64,000 nucleotides of DNA from contig NZ_AP024702.1 of assembly GCF_037076345.1 (NCBI RefSeq), positions 1,922,001 to 1,986,000 of the forward strand, in the 5' to 3' direction. Positions 1 through 9,018 of the stretch are shown here, piece after piece (position 1 is the stretch's first letter; every line of letters begins with the position of its first letter). Under the pieces are notes generated by a model. That model was not told the DNA's origin. It worked only from the letters and a program-made list of their open reading frames with translations, and did no database searches. Position numbers and translations under genes: made by a program. The DNA is from Haloferula helveola. GTDB taxonomy: Bacteria; Verrucomicrobiota; Verrucomicrobiia; Verrucomicrobiales; Akkermansiaceae.

Positions 1-1776
1 GAGGAATCCGCGCCTGACGCGGATTGGCCGACCGTGCTGGCGCGGGAACTCCTGATCCTCCGCGGCGGCGGAGACGAGCACTGCTTGCGCAACCTCGAAA
101 CACTTCTCTCCGATCCGGAGCTCGGCCCTCTCGGCGCCATTCTTTGTGCCCGACTCGTCGAGTCCGACAGTCGCGAACTTTCGCAACGGTTCCTGAAGTA
201 CGGCAAAGAACGTAGCAACGAGACCGGCTTCCGGAAGGACTGGCGGATCCTCACCCACCCGAATTCGTTCTGGGCGGAGCCGATCGAACAGGTACGAGCG
301 TCATTCGTCGCCGCGAGTCCGGAGAAGCTGAAGGAAATGGCCGAACTCCTCCCGGCCCGGCTCGATGGCTGGCTGCCCGAACTCCACCAGACCCTCGGAA
401 AGCAGCAAGGCGCGTCGCTCGACACAGAGTCCATCGCCCCCCACATGGACCGACTCTGGGAAGCGATGCTGAAGGACCTCGCCGACGATTACTTCGAGCG
501 GAAGATCGACCCGCCCGCGGACCCTGAGACCATGGCCGCCACTGCCGACGGCACCCCGATCCCCCGCTACCTTGTGCGGCTCGCGCGAGACATGCAAATG
601 GGCGCGGCAGGCGACCTCATCGCGCCGGAACCGGACGAGGCCCGTCCCTGGACCATGGATCCCGCGCTCGCATCGGTCATTCGCGCGACACTGATCCTTG
701 AGAAGTTCCGCAAGCAGGATGCGGCACCGGAGGCGGACGCGCTCGACGAATTCTTCGCCAAGGAATACCCGGAACTTGTCGGCAAGGATGCCCAGGCGTG
801 GATCGAGGCGACGGGCTACACCCGCGATCAGCTCGATGCGTGGCACCGGCTTCTCTCGATCACGGGATACGTCGTTGGCTCCGCAGCGAAGCAGGTCGCC
901 GTCCCGGACGACGACAAGGTGCTGCTCGACCACTTCCGGAAACACAAGCGCCTCTTCTGCAGCCTCTACTCATCCCAGCTCGTCTTCATCAAGCCGGCCA
1001 ACGGGAATGACGTCCGGTCGGTGTGCGAAGCCTACCGGCTTGCTTCCGCGCTGGCATCGCTACCCGACGACGGGCTGTCGCTGGAAGCCGTCGGCAAACT
1101 GGCCGATCTCGAACCGGATACCGGAATCAAGATCTTCCCGCAGAACGACGTCGATCCGGACACCCTGAACCCGTCAATTCTCGAAGCCATCGAAGACCTT
1201 GCACCGGGCGAGACATCGGATCCGACCCATCTCGGTGCGGGGGTCGCGGTCGTCCGCCTGGTCGCAAGAAAAGATGACCCGAGAATCGAGTACGACGACA
1301 TGAAGGATGCCGTGCTCGCCCACTGGAAGTCGCAACAGGTTCGCGAGAAGGTCCAGAAGATGTTCGCCAATCTCGATGCGGAACTGGAGGTCCTCATCCT
1401 GGAGGATCCGAAGGGGCCCCGCATGCCGACATCCCCTCTCGATCGTCTTCGTCTGGAGCATCCCGAGGCCATGGTCGGCCGCTTGCTGAACGGATGGAAA
1501 AAGCTCGGCTCCGAAGTCGAAGCCGATGTCTCGAATGCCCTCAATGACATCTTCCAGAAGGCCAAGGACGACGAATCGCTGATCTGTTTCATGCTCCGCC
1601 AAGAACTTAAGGACACCACCAGGGAGTGCCTCAAACGCGCGGCTGCGGCCGACCGGGCCAAAGCCGGCGAGATGAGCCGGGAGATCGAGGAGTTCCACTC
1701 GACCCACGGCGAAGGAGGCTGCGCTGTGTATCACACGCTCAAGGCCCTGCGGAAGGAAGTGTTCGGCGAACCCTGA
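1..1776 (+). CDS. hypothetical protein, 5' end outside window
   Basis: The reading frame is open from the first base of the window to a stop at 1774-1776, so the N-terminus is missing. The first in-frame start-like codon is a GTG at 34, but codons before it read as ordinary coding sequence. About 591 residues are visible; they are acidic and helix-rich, with no signal peptide or membrane segment. A stretch at roughly residues 400-450 (around LAPGETSDP and VAVVRL) weakly resembles the end of a PpiC/SurA-type peptidyl-prolyl isomerase domain, but this is too short to name the protein. It ends 116 bp before the cytochrome gene; that gap holds no gene. Function unknown. Confidence 0.75.
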   Translation, partial: EESAPDADWPTVLARELLILRGGGDEHCLRNLETLLSDPELGPLGAILCARLVESDSRELSQRFLKYGKERSNETGFRKDWRILTHPNSFWAEPIEQVRASFVAASPEKLKEMAELLPARLDGWLPELHQTLGKQQGASLDTESIAPHMDRLWEAMLKDLADDYFERKIDPPADPETMAATADGTPIPRYLVRLARDMQMGAAGDLIAPEPDEARPWTMDPALASVIRATLILEKFRKQDAAPEADALDEFFAKEYPELVGKDAQAWIEATGYTRDQLDAWHRLLSITGYVVGSAAKQVAVPDDDKVLLDHFRKHKRLFCSLYSSQLVFIKPANGNDVRSVCEAYRLASALASLPDDGLSLEAVGKLADLEPDTGIKIFPQNDVDPDTLNPSILEAIEDLAPGETSDPTHLGAGVAVVRLVARKDDPRIEYDDMKDAVLAHWKSQQVREKVQKMFANLDAELEVLILEDPKGPRMPTSPLDRLRLEHPEAMVGRLLNGWKKLGSEVEADVSNALNDIFQKAKDDESLICFMLRQELKDTTRECLKRAAAADRAKAGEMSREIEEFHSTHGEGGCAVYHTLKALRKEVFGEP

Positions 1777-1892
1777 GGGCTGCGGCCGCGATCCGCAGTG
1801 CGATGAACTTGCGGAAAATCCCGATCCCCCATCATCTTCGCATCATTTTGCGTGGCTAAGCTGTTGGCAGGTTCCCGACCACCGCCACCGCC

Positions 1893-2390
1893 ATGAAACC
1901 TTTCCGTTCGTTCCTGATTTTCCTGCTCGCCGTCATCTCCCCCTCCGTCATCGCCGAGGAGAAGGATGAAAAACACGGCGCCACGAAACCTTCCCCCGCC
2001 GAACTGATCGCGTCCCGCTGCATGGTTTGCCATGCCAATCCGGGAGAGGGCGCCCAGCGCCTCGCGCCACCGTTCGCCATGGTGAAGAGGCACTACGACG
2101 ACCTCGATGAGGCGGCATTCATCAAGGCCGTCTCCAAGTGGGTCCCGAAGCCGGATGAGAAGAAGTCGAGGATGCCGGGAGCGGTCCGCAATTTCGGTCT
2201 AATGCCTCCATTGCCGCTGCCCAAGGAGGAGATCTCCGCGATCGCCCGCTACCTTCACGCCACCGACTTCCCGATGCCGGGACACGGCGGCATGGGACAC
2301 GGGAAAGGCCGGGGTCGTAACGCGAAATCACCCGCAGACAAGGAATCGTGCGGATGCGGCAAGTCCTGCGATGGCGGATGCGGCGAGTGA
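1893..2390 (+). CDS. small secreted c-type cytochrome with Cys-rich tail
   Basis: A 165-residue protein with a signal peptide (MKPFRSFLIFLLAV..., cleavage near residue 21) and one haem-binding motif CMVCH (C43, C46, H47). M104 in the MPPLP context is a good candidate for the distal ligand, as in class I cytochromes. It would act as a periplasmic or membrane-associated electron carrier. Unusually, the C-terminus has a glycine/histidine-rich segment (about 121-140) followed by a tail with four cysteines (CGCGKSCDGGC), suggesting a second metal site or a disulphide cluster. A TAAGCT box at 1857 could be its -10 element. The redox partner is unknown. Confidence 0.8.
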   Translation: MKPFRSFLIFLLAVISPSVIAEEKDEKHGATKPSPAELIASRCMVCHANPGEGAQRLAPPFAMVKRHYDDLDEAAFIKAVSKWVPKPDEKKSRMPGAVRNFGLMPPLPLPKEEISAIARYLHATDFPMPGHGGMGHGKGRGRNAKSPADKESCGCGKSCDGGCGE

Positions 2391-2513
2391 CCCGACACTT
2401 GGATCGGAATCGCCCGCCAATCCGTCATGGACAGATGTGGGACCGTCGCGGCAGGCTGGCTTGAAACTCGGAGAAGTCACCGACTGCTCCCGGAGAACAA
2501 CCCGAACCTGTCC

Positions 2514-3362
2514 ATGGACCCCTTCCCCAGCCTGCTCGCAGCGAGCCGAAACGAACTTGTCCTGTGGCACCTGATCCTCGCCCTCGGGATCGGGTTGCTC
2601 GTCGGTGGCTTCGCGATGCTGATGATCATCCTCGGCATCAGGAAAAAAGGTGGAGCCATGAACGGCGCGGCTTGGCAGAAGGCGGCGCTCTACGGAGTCT
2701 GCGGGTTGGTCGCCGGTTACTTCTCGATGAAATTCACCATCAAGGCGAACCCGACCGTTTTTGGCGGTTCCCGCCCGGGTGTGCCGGAGCAGTATCAGCT
2801 TCCTCCCCAACCGAAGCCGAAGATCCCGCCACGGGTCGTCGAGTCGCCCGGAACCAAATCGAAGCCGCCTGCTTCGATGGACGACGCCTCCCGGCGGCTC
2901 CGGGAAATGACCGATTCGATCGCAAAGGACCGGGACGAAGCGGAGCGGGAGATGAATGAGGCCTTCGCGGATCATGAACGGCAACAGCAGGAAATGGCTG
3001 AGAACCGCGAACGTGAGGCGGATCAAGCACGGGAGGCCCGTGAAGAACGGCTGCGGCGGGCGGAGGACATGCGCAAGGAACGCGACGCACGCCGGGAACA
3101 GGCAAAGGCCGAACAGGAGCGGGCGCGGGCGGACGAAGCCGCGGCACAGGACAAGGACAAAGCCTATCTCGCCACGCTCAGCCTTGAGGAACTGGAGCAG
3201 GTCCGCGATGAAAGGCAGGCGGCGGTTGACCGGGCGAAGGAGGGCATGCGTTCCGAGGACCGCGACGTGCGCATGGCGGCCGGGAAGGAATTCTCGAAGG
3301 CGGTGAAAGCTTTCATGGCGGCATCGGCCGCTTACTCGCAGAAGCGCCGCGAGTCGCGCTGA
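2514..3362 (+). CDS. membrane-anchored coiled-coil protein, unknown function
   Basis: 282 residues from the ATG at 2514 (MDPFPSLLAASRNE). An in-frame ATG at 2427 would add 29 residues that look non-coding, so the shorter start is preferred. Two hydrophobic segments near the N-terminus (about 19-43 and 58-75) are followed by a proline-rich linker and then a long charged E/R/A-rich stretch (about 125-235) with the composition of a continuous coiled coil. The likely form is a double-spanning inner-membrane protein with a long helical rod. No family is recognised and there is no enzymatic motif. It lies between the cytochrome and lipoprotein genes on the same strand, but spacing does not require an operon. 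Confidence 0.65.
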   Translation: MDPFPSLLAASRNELVLWHLILALGIGLLVGGFAMLMIILGIRKKGGAMNGAAWQKAALYGVCGLVAGYFSMKFTIKANPTVFGGSRPGVPEQYQLPPQPKPKIPPRVVESPGTKSKPPASMDDASRRLREMTDSIAKDRDEAEREMNEAFADHERQQQEMAENREREADQAREAREERLRRAEDMRKERDARREQAKAEQERARADEAAAQDKDKAYLATLSLEELEQVRDERQAAVDRAKEGMRSEDRDVRMAAGKEFSKAVKAFMAASAAYSQKRRESR

Positions 3363-3453
3363 CCCGACGGGCACGGGTTGCCTTTTGAATCACTCTCCAA
3401 AGCAATTTGCATGGCAGCGGAGAGGGTTGGCGGCTGGAACCCGCATGAATCCG

Positions 3454-3482
3454 TTAGGCACGGATCCAGCGATGGTTAGAAC
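3454..3482 (+). promoter_or_regulatory. putative promoter, very short leader
   Basis: TTAGGC at 3454-3459, 17 bp, then TAGAAC at 3477-3482, only four bases before the ATG at 3487. It follows the short-leader layout seen before several other genes here. The -35 match is weak. Confidence 0.35.
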
Positions 3483-3486
3483 CGCT

Positions 3487-3732
3487 ATGAAATATCGAAC
3501 CATCCTGATCTCGATCGCCTCCGTCACCACTGCCCTGACCCTCAGCAACTGCGGACCGGGCTACTCGAACGCCCAGCGCGATGCCGCGACCGGCGCTGTG
3601 ATCGGTGGTGCCGCCGGCGCCGTCGTCGGCCACCAGTCCGGACACACCGCCGAAGGCGCGGCCATCGGTGCGGGTGTCGGCGCCGCCGGCGGCTACGCGG
3701 TCGGCAGCCAGAAAGACCGACGCGGCTACTGA
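3487..3732 (+). CDS. glycine-zipper lipoprotein
   Basis: 81 residues from the ATG at 3487. A signal peptide ending in a lipobox (LTLSNC, lipidated Cys about residue 19) is followed by a glycine-zipper region (GAVIGGAAGAVVGHQSG then GAAIGAGVGAAGGYAVG). Such small proteins are typically outer-membrane or periplasmic, and the zipper packs helices within membranes. Upstream in-frame codons from 3385 do not read like protein. A perfect inverted repeat follows 22 bp after the stop. Specific function unknown. Confidence 0.75.
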   Translation: MKYRTILISIASVTTALTLSNCGPGYSNAQRDAATGAVIGGAAGAVVGHQSGHTAEGAAIGAGVGAAGGYAVGSQKDRRGY

Positions 3733-3754
3733 GTTTTATCTGAACCATCCTTGG

Positions 3755-3786
3755 CCGCCCTGCCGGACATCTGTCCGGCAGGGCGG
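3755..3786. terminator. strong hairpin after lipoprotein gene
   Basis: A perfect 15-bp inverted repeat (CCGCCCTGCCGGACA, 2-base centre, reverse complement). There is no long T tract, so it could be a terminator or an intergenic palindrome. Confidence 0.45.
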
Positions 3787-3878
3787 TTGCGATTCGGAAC
3801 CGATGCGTTCGGGAAGATCTCGGGCCGCAGAAGCCGCCATCTGCAAGGAGGAGCCCCTCATCTCCGTTGAGAAGGCTC

Positions 3879-5303
3879 ATGAATCCCATGTTGCGCCTCC
3901 TCTTCCTGCTCGTCTGCCACGCGCTTCCGACCTCCGCCGCAGACAAGCCTCACATCATCCTCGTGATGGCCGACGACCAAGGCTGGGGCGACATGGCCTA
4001 TCAGGGCCACCCGGTGCTCAAGACGCCGAACTTCGACAAGGCCGCCGCCGCAGGCCTTCGCTTCGACCGCTTCTACGCCGCCGCGCCGGTCTGCTCCCCG
4101 ACCCGTGCGAGCGTGATGACCGGACGCCATCCCAACCGCATGGGAGTCTTCAAGTGGGGCCACCCGATCCGGCCGCAGGAGACCACCATCGCCGAAGCCC
4201 TGAAGCAGGCGGGCTATGTCACCGGTCACTTCGGAAAGTGGCACCTCGGATCCGTCCGCAATTCGAGCCCGGTCAACCCCGGCAAGAACGGCTTCGATGA
4301 ATGGCTGAGTGCTCCGAATTTCTACGACAATGACCCGGTCCTCAGCCACAAGGGAACGGCGGTGAAGAAGGAAGGTGAGAGCTCGATCATCGCGGTCGAT
4401 GCGGCACTCGACTGGATCCGCGAATCATTGAAGCAGGATCAGCCGATCTTCGCGGTGGTGTGGTTCGGAAGTCCCCACCACCCCCACCGCGCGGTCGAGG
4501 AAGACCTCGCCCACTATCGCGACCAACCGGCGAAGAAGCAGCACTTCCTCGGCGAGATCACCGGCATGGATCGGGCCTTCGGAAAACTGCGCGACGCCCT
4601 CGATGAACTGGGTATCCGTGACAACACCGTGCTCTGGTACACCAGCGACAACGGCGGCCTGCCGGGACTCGGGGATATGGGTCCGTTCCGCGGCAACAAA
4701 GGGCAGGTTCTCGAGGGCGGCTTGCTGGTGCCCGCTATCCTCGAGTGGCCTGCGCGCATTCCGAAACCGCGACAGACTTCAGTTCGCTGCAACACTTCCG
4801 ACCTCTTCCCCACCCTGCTCGACATCGTCGGTAGCAATCCTCCGGCGGGCGTGCCGCTGGACGGCACCAGCCTGGTCCCACTCATCGACGGCAAACTCGA
4901 CCGTCGGCCCGCGCCGATGGGCTTCTGGGATTATCCGACCGGAGGCATCAGCACACCTTCCGAGAACTGGATGCGGGAACTTCTCAAGGCCCAGCAAGCC
5001 GGCGGCGATCTCGAACCCAACGCCGCCAGCGCCAAAGCCGCGGAGCTTCCGAAAACGCCCTACCCGACCGATTCGTTCCCCGGGCACTCGGCATGGACGG
5101 ACGGCGACCTGAAGCTCCACCGCATCCAGAAAGGCAACAAGGCACCCCGCTGGGAACTCTACGACCTCGTCGCCGACCCTTCGGAAAAGAACGACCTCGT
5201 CAACACGAAGCCGGATAAGCTGGAGCCGATGAAGAAAGCCCTCGAGACGTGGCTCGCGTCGGTCGTGAAGAGCCTGAATGGCGAGGACTACGGGAAGCGG
5301 TAA
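3879..5303 (+). CDS. secreted sulfatase (arylsulfatase type)
   Basis: 474 residues with an N-terminal signal peptide (MNPMLRLLFLLVCHALPTSA). The alkaline-phosphatase-superfamily sulfatase signature is clear: metal-binding MADDQGWGD, then CSPTRASVMTGRH with the formylglycine-forming Cys at residue 72, GKWHLG, and a second metal-site SDNGG. Length is normal for the family. It would hydrolyse sulfate esters, probably of algal or animal glycans, in the periplasm or outside the cell; the exact substrate cannot be read from sequence. The ATG at 3879 follows a GAAGG; a TTG at 3867 is an alternative. It runs convergent to the TIR gene, with 17 bp between stops. Confidence 0.93.
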   Translation: MNPMLRLLFLLVCHALPTSAADKPHIILVMADDQGWGDMAYQGHPVLKTPNFDKAAAAGLRFDRFYAAAPVCSPTRASVMTGRHPNRMGVFKWGHPIRPQETTIAEALKQAGYVTGHFGKWHLGSVRNSSPVNPGKNGFDEWLSAPNFYDNDPVLSHKGTAVKKEGESSIIAVDAALDWIRESLKQDQPIFAVVWFGSPHHPHRAVEEDLAHYRDQPAKKQHFLGEITGMDRAFGKLRDALDELGIRDNTVLWYTSDNGGLPGLGDMGPFRGNKGQVLEGGLLVPAILEWPARIPKPRQTSVRCNTSDLFPTLLDIVGSNPPAGVPLDGTSLVPLIDGKLDRRPAPMGFWDYPTGGISTPSENWMRELLKAQQAGGDLEPNAASAKAAELPKTPYPTDSFPGHSAWTDGDLKLHRIQKGNKAPRWELYDLVADPSEKNDLVNTKPDKLEPMKKALETWLASVVKSLNGEDYGKR

Positions 5304-5320
5304 GCGCGAGGCAATCCGGG

Positions 5321-6724
5321 TCAGGCGGGGACTTTCTGGAAGTGCTTCCGGAGCAGGCACCCCAGCCAAGCGGCGATGTAGCAGATCGCCGGGATGAGCA
5401 GAAGCCGCTCGACGACGAGGAAATTCCCCAGCTCGCCCGTAAACGGTTGGGAACCCTCCGGGAAAAGGTCATCATACCGGCTTCCGACCATGAACGCCAC
5501 GTAGGCGCAACCGACCAATAACGGCGCGCTGATCCCCACTGCGAAGGACACGGCCCGATTCCGTGCGTCTCCACCCGCGAACCACAGCGACAACAGAAAG
5601 GCGAGGCACACCGCTCCTCCCGCCAGACAGATGTGCGCGTGATGTTCCGTGTAAGCCTTGAGCAGATCCCAGTTCTTGGAATCGCCCATGGAATCGAGAA
5701 ATGGACTGGCCTGCGGCTCGGCCGTCCCGCCTCCATTCATGTCGACGGGTGGGGCCGTCATCGTCTTTTCATCCGCGGCATGATTGCGGACGACCAACTC
5801 GAGAACGAGATGATAGGTCGCCAGCGCCATGCCCATCAGGAGACCGGACCTGACGACGATTCGACTGCCACGGAGGGATCGCATGGTCTCACCCACCACC
5901 GACATCTTCGACTGGTGATAGACTTCGAGTTGATGACTGTAGTCACGCCACTCCTCCCTCTCCCGCCTTAGCCGGTCCTCGGTTGATTCAACCAGCGAAC
6001 CGTCAGGATTGGCTTCCTCGGGCAGCGGATCATAGGTGACCGGCTTGTCCAGCCTCCCGAGATACAGATAGACCCGCAGCATCAGGAAGAACACCGCGAC
6101 AAAGAACGCTCCCAGGGAAGCCACGCCGAGAACGCTGTCGTATTCCTCGGCACCTCCAAACGAAGTCCATGCCGACAACCCGCCCACGATTGCGAGAAGG
6201 ACAATAAGCTCCGCCGCCAGCCGGGCCTTCGTCGGCCTGCGCCGCTTCGTGACCTGGGGTTCCCCACGTTCCCGGACCTCCTTGTTATAGAATTCCGCAA
6301 CCGCGGCCGCGACCTTGTCCGGATCGCTCTGATACTTCCGGTCGATGCTGAGCCAGTACTCCATGCCGAAGCCGAGAATCGAATCATTGGCGGCATCACC
6401 GAAATGGAACAACTGGACCGGCTCCCCGCCCGACACATCCCGGTCGCGCGCGGCATTCAGCTCACGTTGGCACCACGGGGAGCCCGCATGCGAATCGGAA
6501 TAGAAGATCACGGCAAGCGACGCGTCCCGATAGACTCCGGCCAGCCACTTGCCCGCATCAGGCCTGCCGAAGAGCGCGGTGTTTCTCTCATCATAAAACA
6601 CCTCGTCGGGAGCGAAATAATCGAGCAATGCCCGGTCAACCTCCCGCATGAAGCTCCGCTCACCCCCGCCATAGGAGATGGCCACCTTGTGATTTGACCC
6701 GTTCCTACCCATAGTCCCGGTCAT
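5321..6724 (-). CDS. TIR-domain protein with six transmembrane segments
   Basis: 467 residues. Residues about 12-150 form a TIR-like domain: VAISYGG strand, VFYDE, LFGRP/GKWL, AVIFYSDSHAGSPWCQREL. Glu88 in WCQREL matches the catalytic glutamate of NAD-cleaving bacterial TIR domains. The rest has about six hydrophobic segments (roughly 175-195, 203-228, 297-320, 370-388, 396-418, 432-456), with a charged helical stretch between the second and third. It is the last gene of a minus-strand set after DUF2235 and DUF4256 genes (56-bp gap). In other bacteria TIR effectors often act in abortive anti-phage defence through NAD depletion; here that role is inference. A membrane-linked TIR could also be a sensor. 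Confidence 0.8.
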   Translation of the reverse strand: MTGTMGRNGSNHKVAISYGGGERSFMREVDRALLDYFAPDEVFYDERNTALFGRPDAGKWLAGVYRDASLAVIFYSDSHAGSPWCQRELNAARDRDVSGGEPVQLFHFGDAANDSILGFGMEYWLSIDRKYQSDPDKVAAAVAEFYNKEVRERGEPQVTKRRRPTKARLAAELIVLLAIVGGLSAWTSFGGAEEYDSVLGVASLGAFFVAVFFLMLRVYLYLGRLDKPVTYDPLPEEANPDGSLVESTEDRLRREREEWRDYSHQLEVYHQSKMSVVGETMRSLRGSRIVVRSGLLMGMALATYHLVLELVVRNHAADEKTMTAPPVDMNGGGTAEPQASPFLDSMGDSKNWDLLKAYTEHHAHICLAGGAVCLAFLLSLWFAGGDARNRAVSFAVGISAPLLVGCAYVAFMVGSRYDDLFPEGSQPFTGELGNFLVVERLLLIPAICYIAAWLGCLLRKHFQKVPA

Positions 6725-6779
6725 CTATTGGCGACCGAAAGTCCTCAGGTCAAGACCGTGAGCGATCGGGTTACGACGA

Positions 6780-7352
6780 TCAGAGCCTCAGACAACCCCT
6801 GAAGCCCCTTGCGGCATAGTAGGACTGGGCGCCGTTGTGATAGATGAATACCCGTCCGAAACGGCGGTCACCGAAGATGGCACCACCTAGCTTGCGGACA
6901 TCCTCGGGGGTCTTCAGCCAACTCGAGGTCTTCACATCGAACTCACCGAGGGACTGAAGGTGAAGGTACTGCTCCTCGGTGAGGAGCTCGATGCCGATCT
7001 CCGCAGCCAGTTCGACGGCATTGTGATCCGGCCGGTGGGTCTTCCGGGACTCCAGGCCCTCGCGATCGTAGCAAACACTGCGGCGGCCGTCCGGGGTCTC
7101 CGGTGAACAATCGAAATAGAGCAACTCTCCCGTGACTTCATCTCGGCCGACGACGTCAGGCTCTCCGCCGGTCTCTTCCATGCGATGAAGACTCCGCAGT
7201 TTTTCCGGATTCTCGGAGATCCGCGCCGCCACCTCCTTCCACCCGACTTCCGGATGTCGCTCCGGGTGGGCCTCGAAGCGGGCCTTGAGCGAAGCCATCA
7301 GCTCCTCCTCCATACGGGGCGGGAGCTTTGCGGAAGCAGGATCACGTTTCAT
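6780..7352 (-). CDS. DUF4256 family protein
   Basis: 190 residues covering the whole family: GGEPDVVG near the N-terminal third, YFDCSPETPDGRRS, CYDREGLESRK, IELLTEEQY, FDVKTSSWLKTP, GGAIFGDRRFG, and the terminal YHNGAQSYYAARGFRG. The family is widespread and cytosolic but has no established biochemical role. The many conserved polar residues suggest an enzyme or ligand-binding protein. It sits between the DUF2235 hydrolase (18-bp gap upstream) and the TIR gene, so the three are probably co-transcribed. Confidence 0.9.
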   Translation of the reverse strand: MKRDPASAKLPPRMEEELMASLKARFEAHPERHPEVGWKEVAARISENPEKLRSLHRMEETGGEPDVVGRDEVTGELLYFDCSPETPDGRRSVCYDREGLESRKTHRPDHNAVELAAEIGIELLTEEQYLHLQSLGEFDVKTSSWLKTPEDVRKLGGAIFGDRRFGRVFIYHNGAQSYYAARGFRGCLRL

Positions 7353-7370
7353 CAGTTCAATTCCGAATCA

Positions 7371-8900
7371 TCACAAGCGGATGTCCGCGAGGTCCTCAAG
7401 GGCTTCAACAAGCTCAAGCATCTTGAGCCGGACCTCCTCCATCTCCTTCCTGAACTCGGTATGCACCGCATCAGGGCCGTCCAACTCTCCCTTCAGCACG
7501 CGCGGATGCCAAGAGCCCGTGAACGGACGGACATGCTTGTTGAGGAAGAAGCTGATCAGCGTGGCGCTGTTGCTGCAAGACCGGCCGTGGCGGTGGAAGA
7601 ACTCCCGCGAATGGGGAAACAGCTTGTAGTAGCTCTCCAAGGCGGTGGCATCGTCACCGTCCTCGTCCTTCATTTTCTGCGTCGTGATCCGAGTCTTGAG
7701 TTCGACGATCAGATCCCATGCCAGTTCACGATCGGCGGGACTCGGGGACCAGAACAGGTCGAGCCGCTCGTCATCGAAACTCTCACCATCGATCTCGGGA
7801 ACTTTTTCGAAACCCCAGCGTTTCAGCCATGCCTTCCACCTGCGCGCCGGAGGCACGTCGAACGGATAGCGCCGCGAACTCAGTTCGACCAAAGATGGCC
7901 CCGAGGGACGGCCGGGCATCTCCGGTTCCTCGGTCGGGACCCAGTGCAAAGCTTCGGCGCTGGCTTCCAACTCCTCGTCCTCGACACGGGTCGGCACCGC
8001 AATCCGCCGAAGCAGGCGCCCGTCGAGCCCCCGGGTCAGCTCGATCCTCTCAAGCGAGTGATGCACCAGATCGCCAAGGTGGATCCGTCGCGAATGCGTT
8101 CCGGCATTGCCGATCGAAATCTTCCCCTCCTTCGCAGTGACCGGCGCCTCGTCCGGATCGCCGTCAATCTCTCCATCCCCGACTTTCGCGACCGGCAGTC
8201 CGCAGGCACGGGCCTTCGCGAGCATCCACCGGAGTGCGATGTCCGACCGCAACCGGTTCGACTCGGTGTCGTGCCTCCCGGCGTAGGTCGCATTGCCACC
8301 GATGTCTCCATGTCCGCCCCGGAACCAGACCTCGGTGATCTTCTTCCGGTTGCCGAGGCAGCGTTCGATCCCGAAAGTCTCGCGGGTCTCATCAAGTGCC
8401 ATCGCGTGGAAGGTGTTCTCGACGAACTCCGGAATGTCCGGCCGGAAATCGCCCTCGTCCGCGGTCCACGGCACTCCGAAGGATGCCACCGTGTCGAAGA
8501 GCCCGAGAAAACGCACCGTGGGAGCGGACGTCAGCGGGGTGCCATTGAGCTGCAGGCCTTCGAATGTCTCCTCGATGCGGTGGACAAACATCCGGGCAAT
8601 CGCTGCACCACGGCTGTAGCCGACGATGTCGATGGTCGTATCGCCTGACTTGAAGTTGGCCACCAGATTGTCCCACTGCTCGCGGATCCGCGCCTCGGCC
8701 CCGAGGCCCGTGATGCCCCCGATGTACTTCCCGAGGAGCCCGCCCCTGCTTCCGACACCATCGAGGTAGTGGACACCTGGCGGTTTCCCGTCGGCATAAA
8801 CACTGCGGAACCGGTGCACGTTCGTGTCCTTCCTCCAATCGCGTTCGCCGTCCGGCGCGCTCGAGTCGTTCCAAGTCCCGTCGAATGCATACAGTGCCAT
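7371..8900 (-). CDS. DUF2235 (Tle1-like) alpha/beta hydrolase
   Basis: 509 residues from the ATG at 8900 (MALYAFDGTWND). The DUF2235 signature is present: the N-terminal FDGTW block, KDTNVHRF, HYLDGVGSRGG, and the nucleophile elbow GYSRGAA with Ser96, followed by VRFLGLFDTVASFG and a later RGGHGDIGG block. This domain is found in type VI phospholipase effectors (Tle1) and in many stand-alone proteins; it hydrolyses ester bonds, often of phospholipids. There is no signal peptide and no T6SS gene nearby. It heads the minus-strand unit with DUF4256 and the TIR protein and is divergent from the VOC gene. Confidence 0.88.
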   Translation of the reverse strand: MALYAFDGTWNDSSAPDGERDWRKDTNVHRFRSVYADGKPPGVHYLDGVGSRGGLLGKYIGGITGLGAEARIREQWDNLVANFKSGDTTIDIVGYSRGAAIARMFVHRIEETFEGLQLNGTPLTSAPTVRFLGLFDTVASFGVPWTADEGDFRPDIPEFVENTFHAMALDETRETFGIERCLGNRKKITEVWFRGGHGDIGGNATYAGRHDTESNRLRSDIALRWMLAKARACGLPVAKVGDGEIDGDPDEAPVTAKEGKISIGNAGTHSRRIHLGDLVHHSLERIELTRGLDGRLLRRIAVPTRVEDEELEASAEALHWVPTEEPEMPGRPSGPSLVELSSRRYPFDVPPARRWKAWLKRWGFEKVPEIDGESFDDERLDLFWSPSPADRELAWDLIVELKTRITTQKMKDEDGDDATALESYYKLFPHSREFFHRHGRSCSNSATLISFFLNKHVRPFTGSWHPRVLKGELDGPDAVHTEFRKEMEEVRLKMLELVEALEDLADIRL

Positions 8901-8984
8901 GGTGACGAGCCTCGGGCCTCGGCTTCCCGGCGTCAACGCTGCGGGACGGCCGCCCGGGTGACGGGGTTGCGACCTTCAGGCATC

Positions 8985-9012
8985 TTGACCGATCCCCAGG
9001 CCCAGCTAGCGT
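8985..9012 (+). promoter_or_regulatory. putative promoter of VOC gene, leaderless layout
   Basis: TTGACC (8985-8990), 16-bp spacer, TAGCGT (9007-9012), then only six bases to the ATG at 9019. The expected transcription start falls at or next to the start codon. Confidence 0.55.
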
Positions 9013-9018
9013 GCCCGG

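Noticed and set aside
1..1776. Peptidyl-prolyl isomerase (SurA/PpiD)
   Set aside because: Only a short stretch resembles the domain end; no signal peptide is visible and the catalytic core is not seen.
3454..3460. attC core site GTTAGGC near 3.45 kb
   Set aside because: No partner RYYYAAC with pairing and no cassette-like context; it overlaps a possible promoter.
7371..8900. Type VI secretion effector (Tle1)
   Set aside because: DUF2235 matches, but no VgrG, Hcp, PAAR, immunity lipoprotein or other T6SS gene is in the window.
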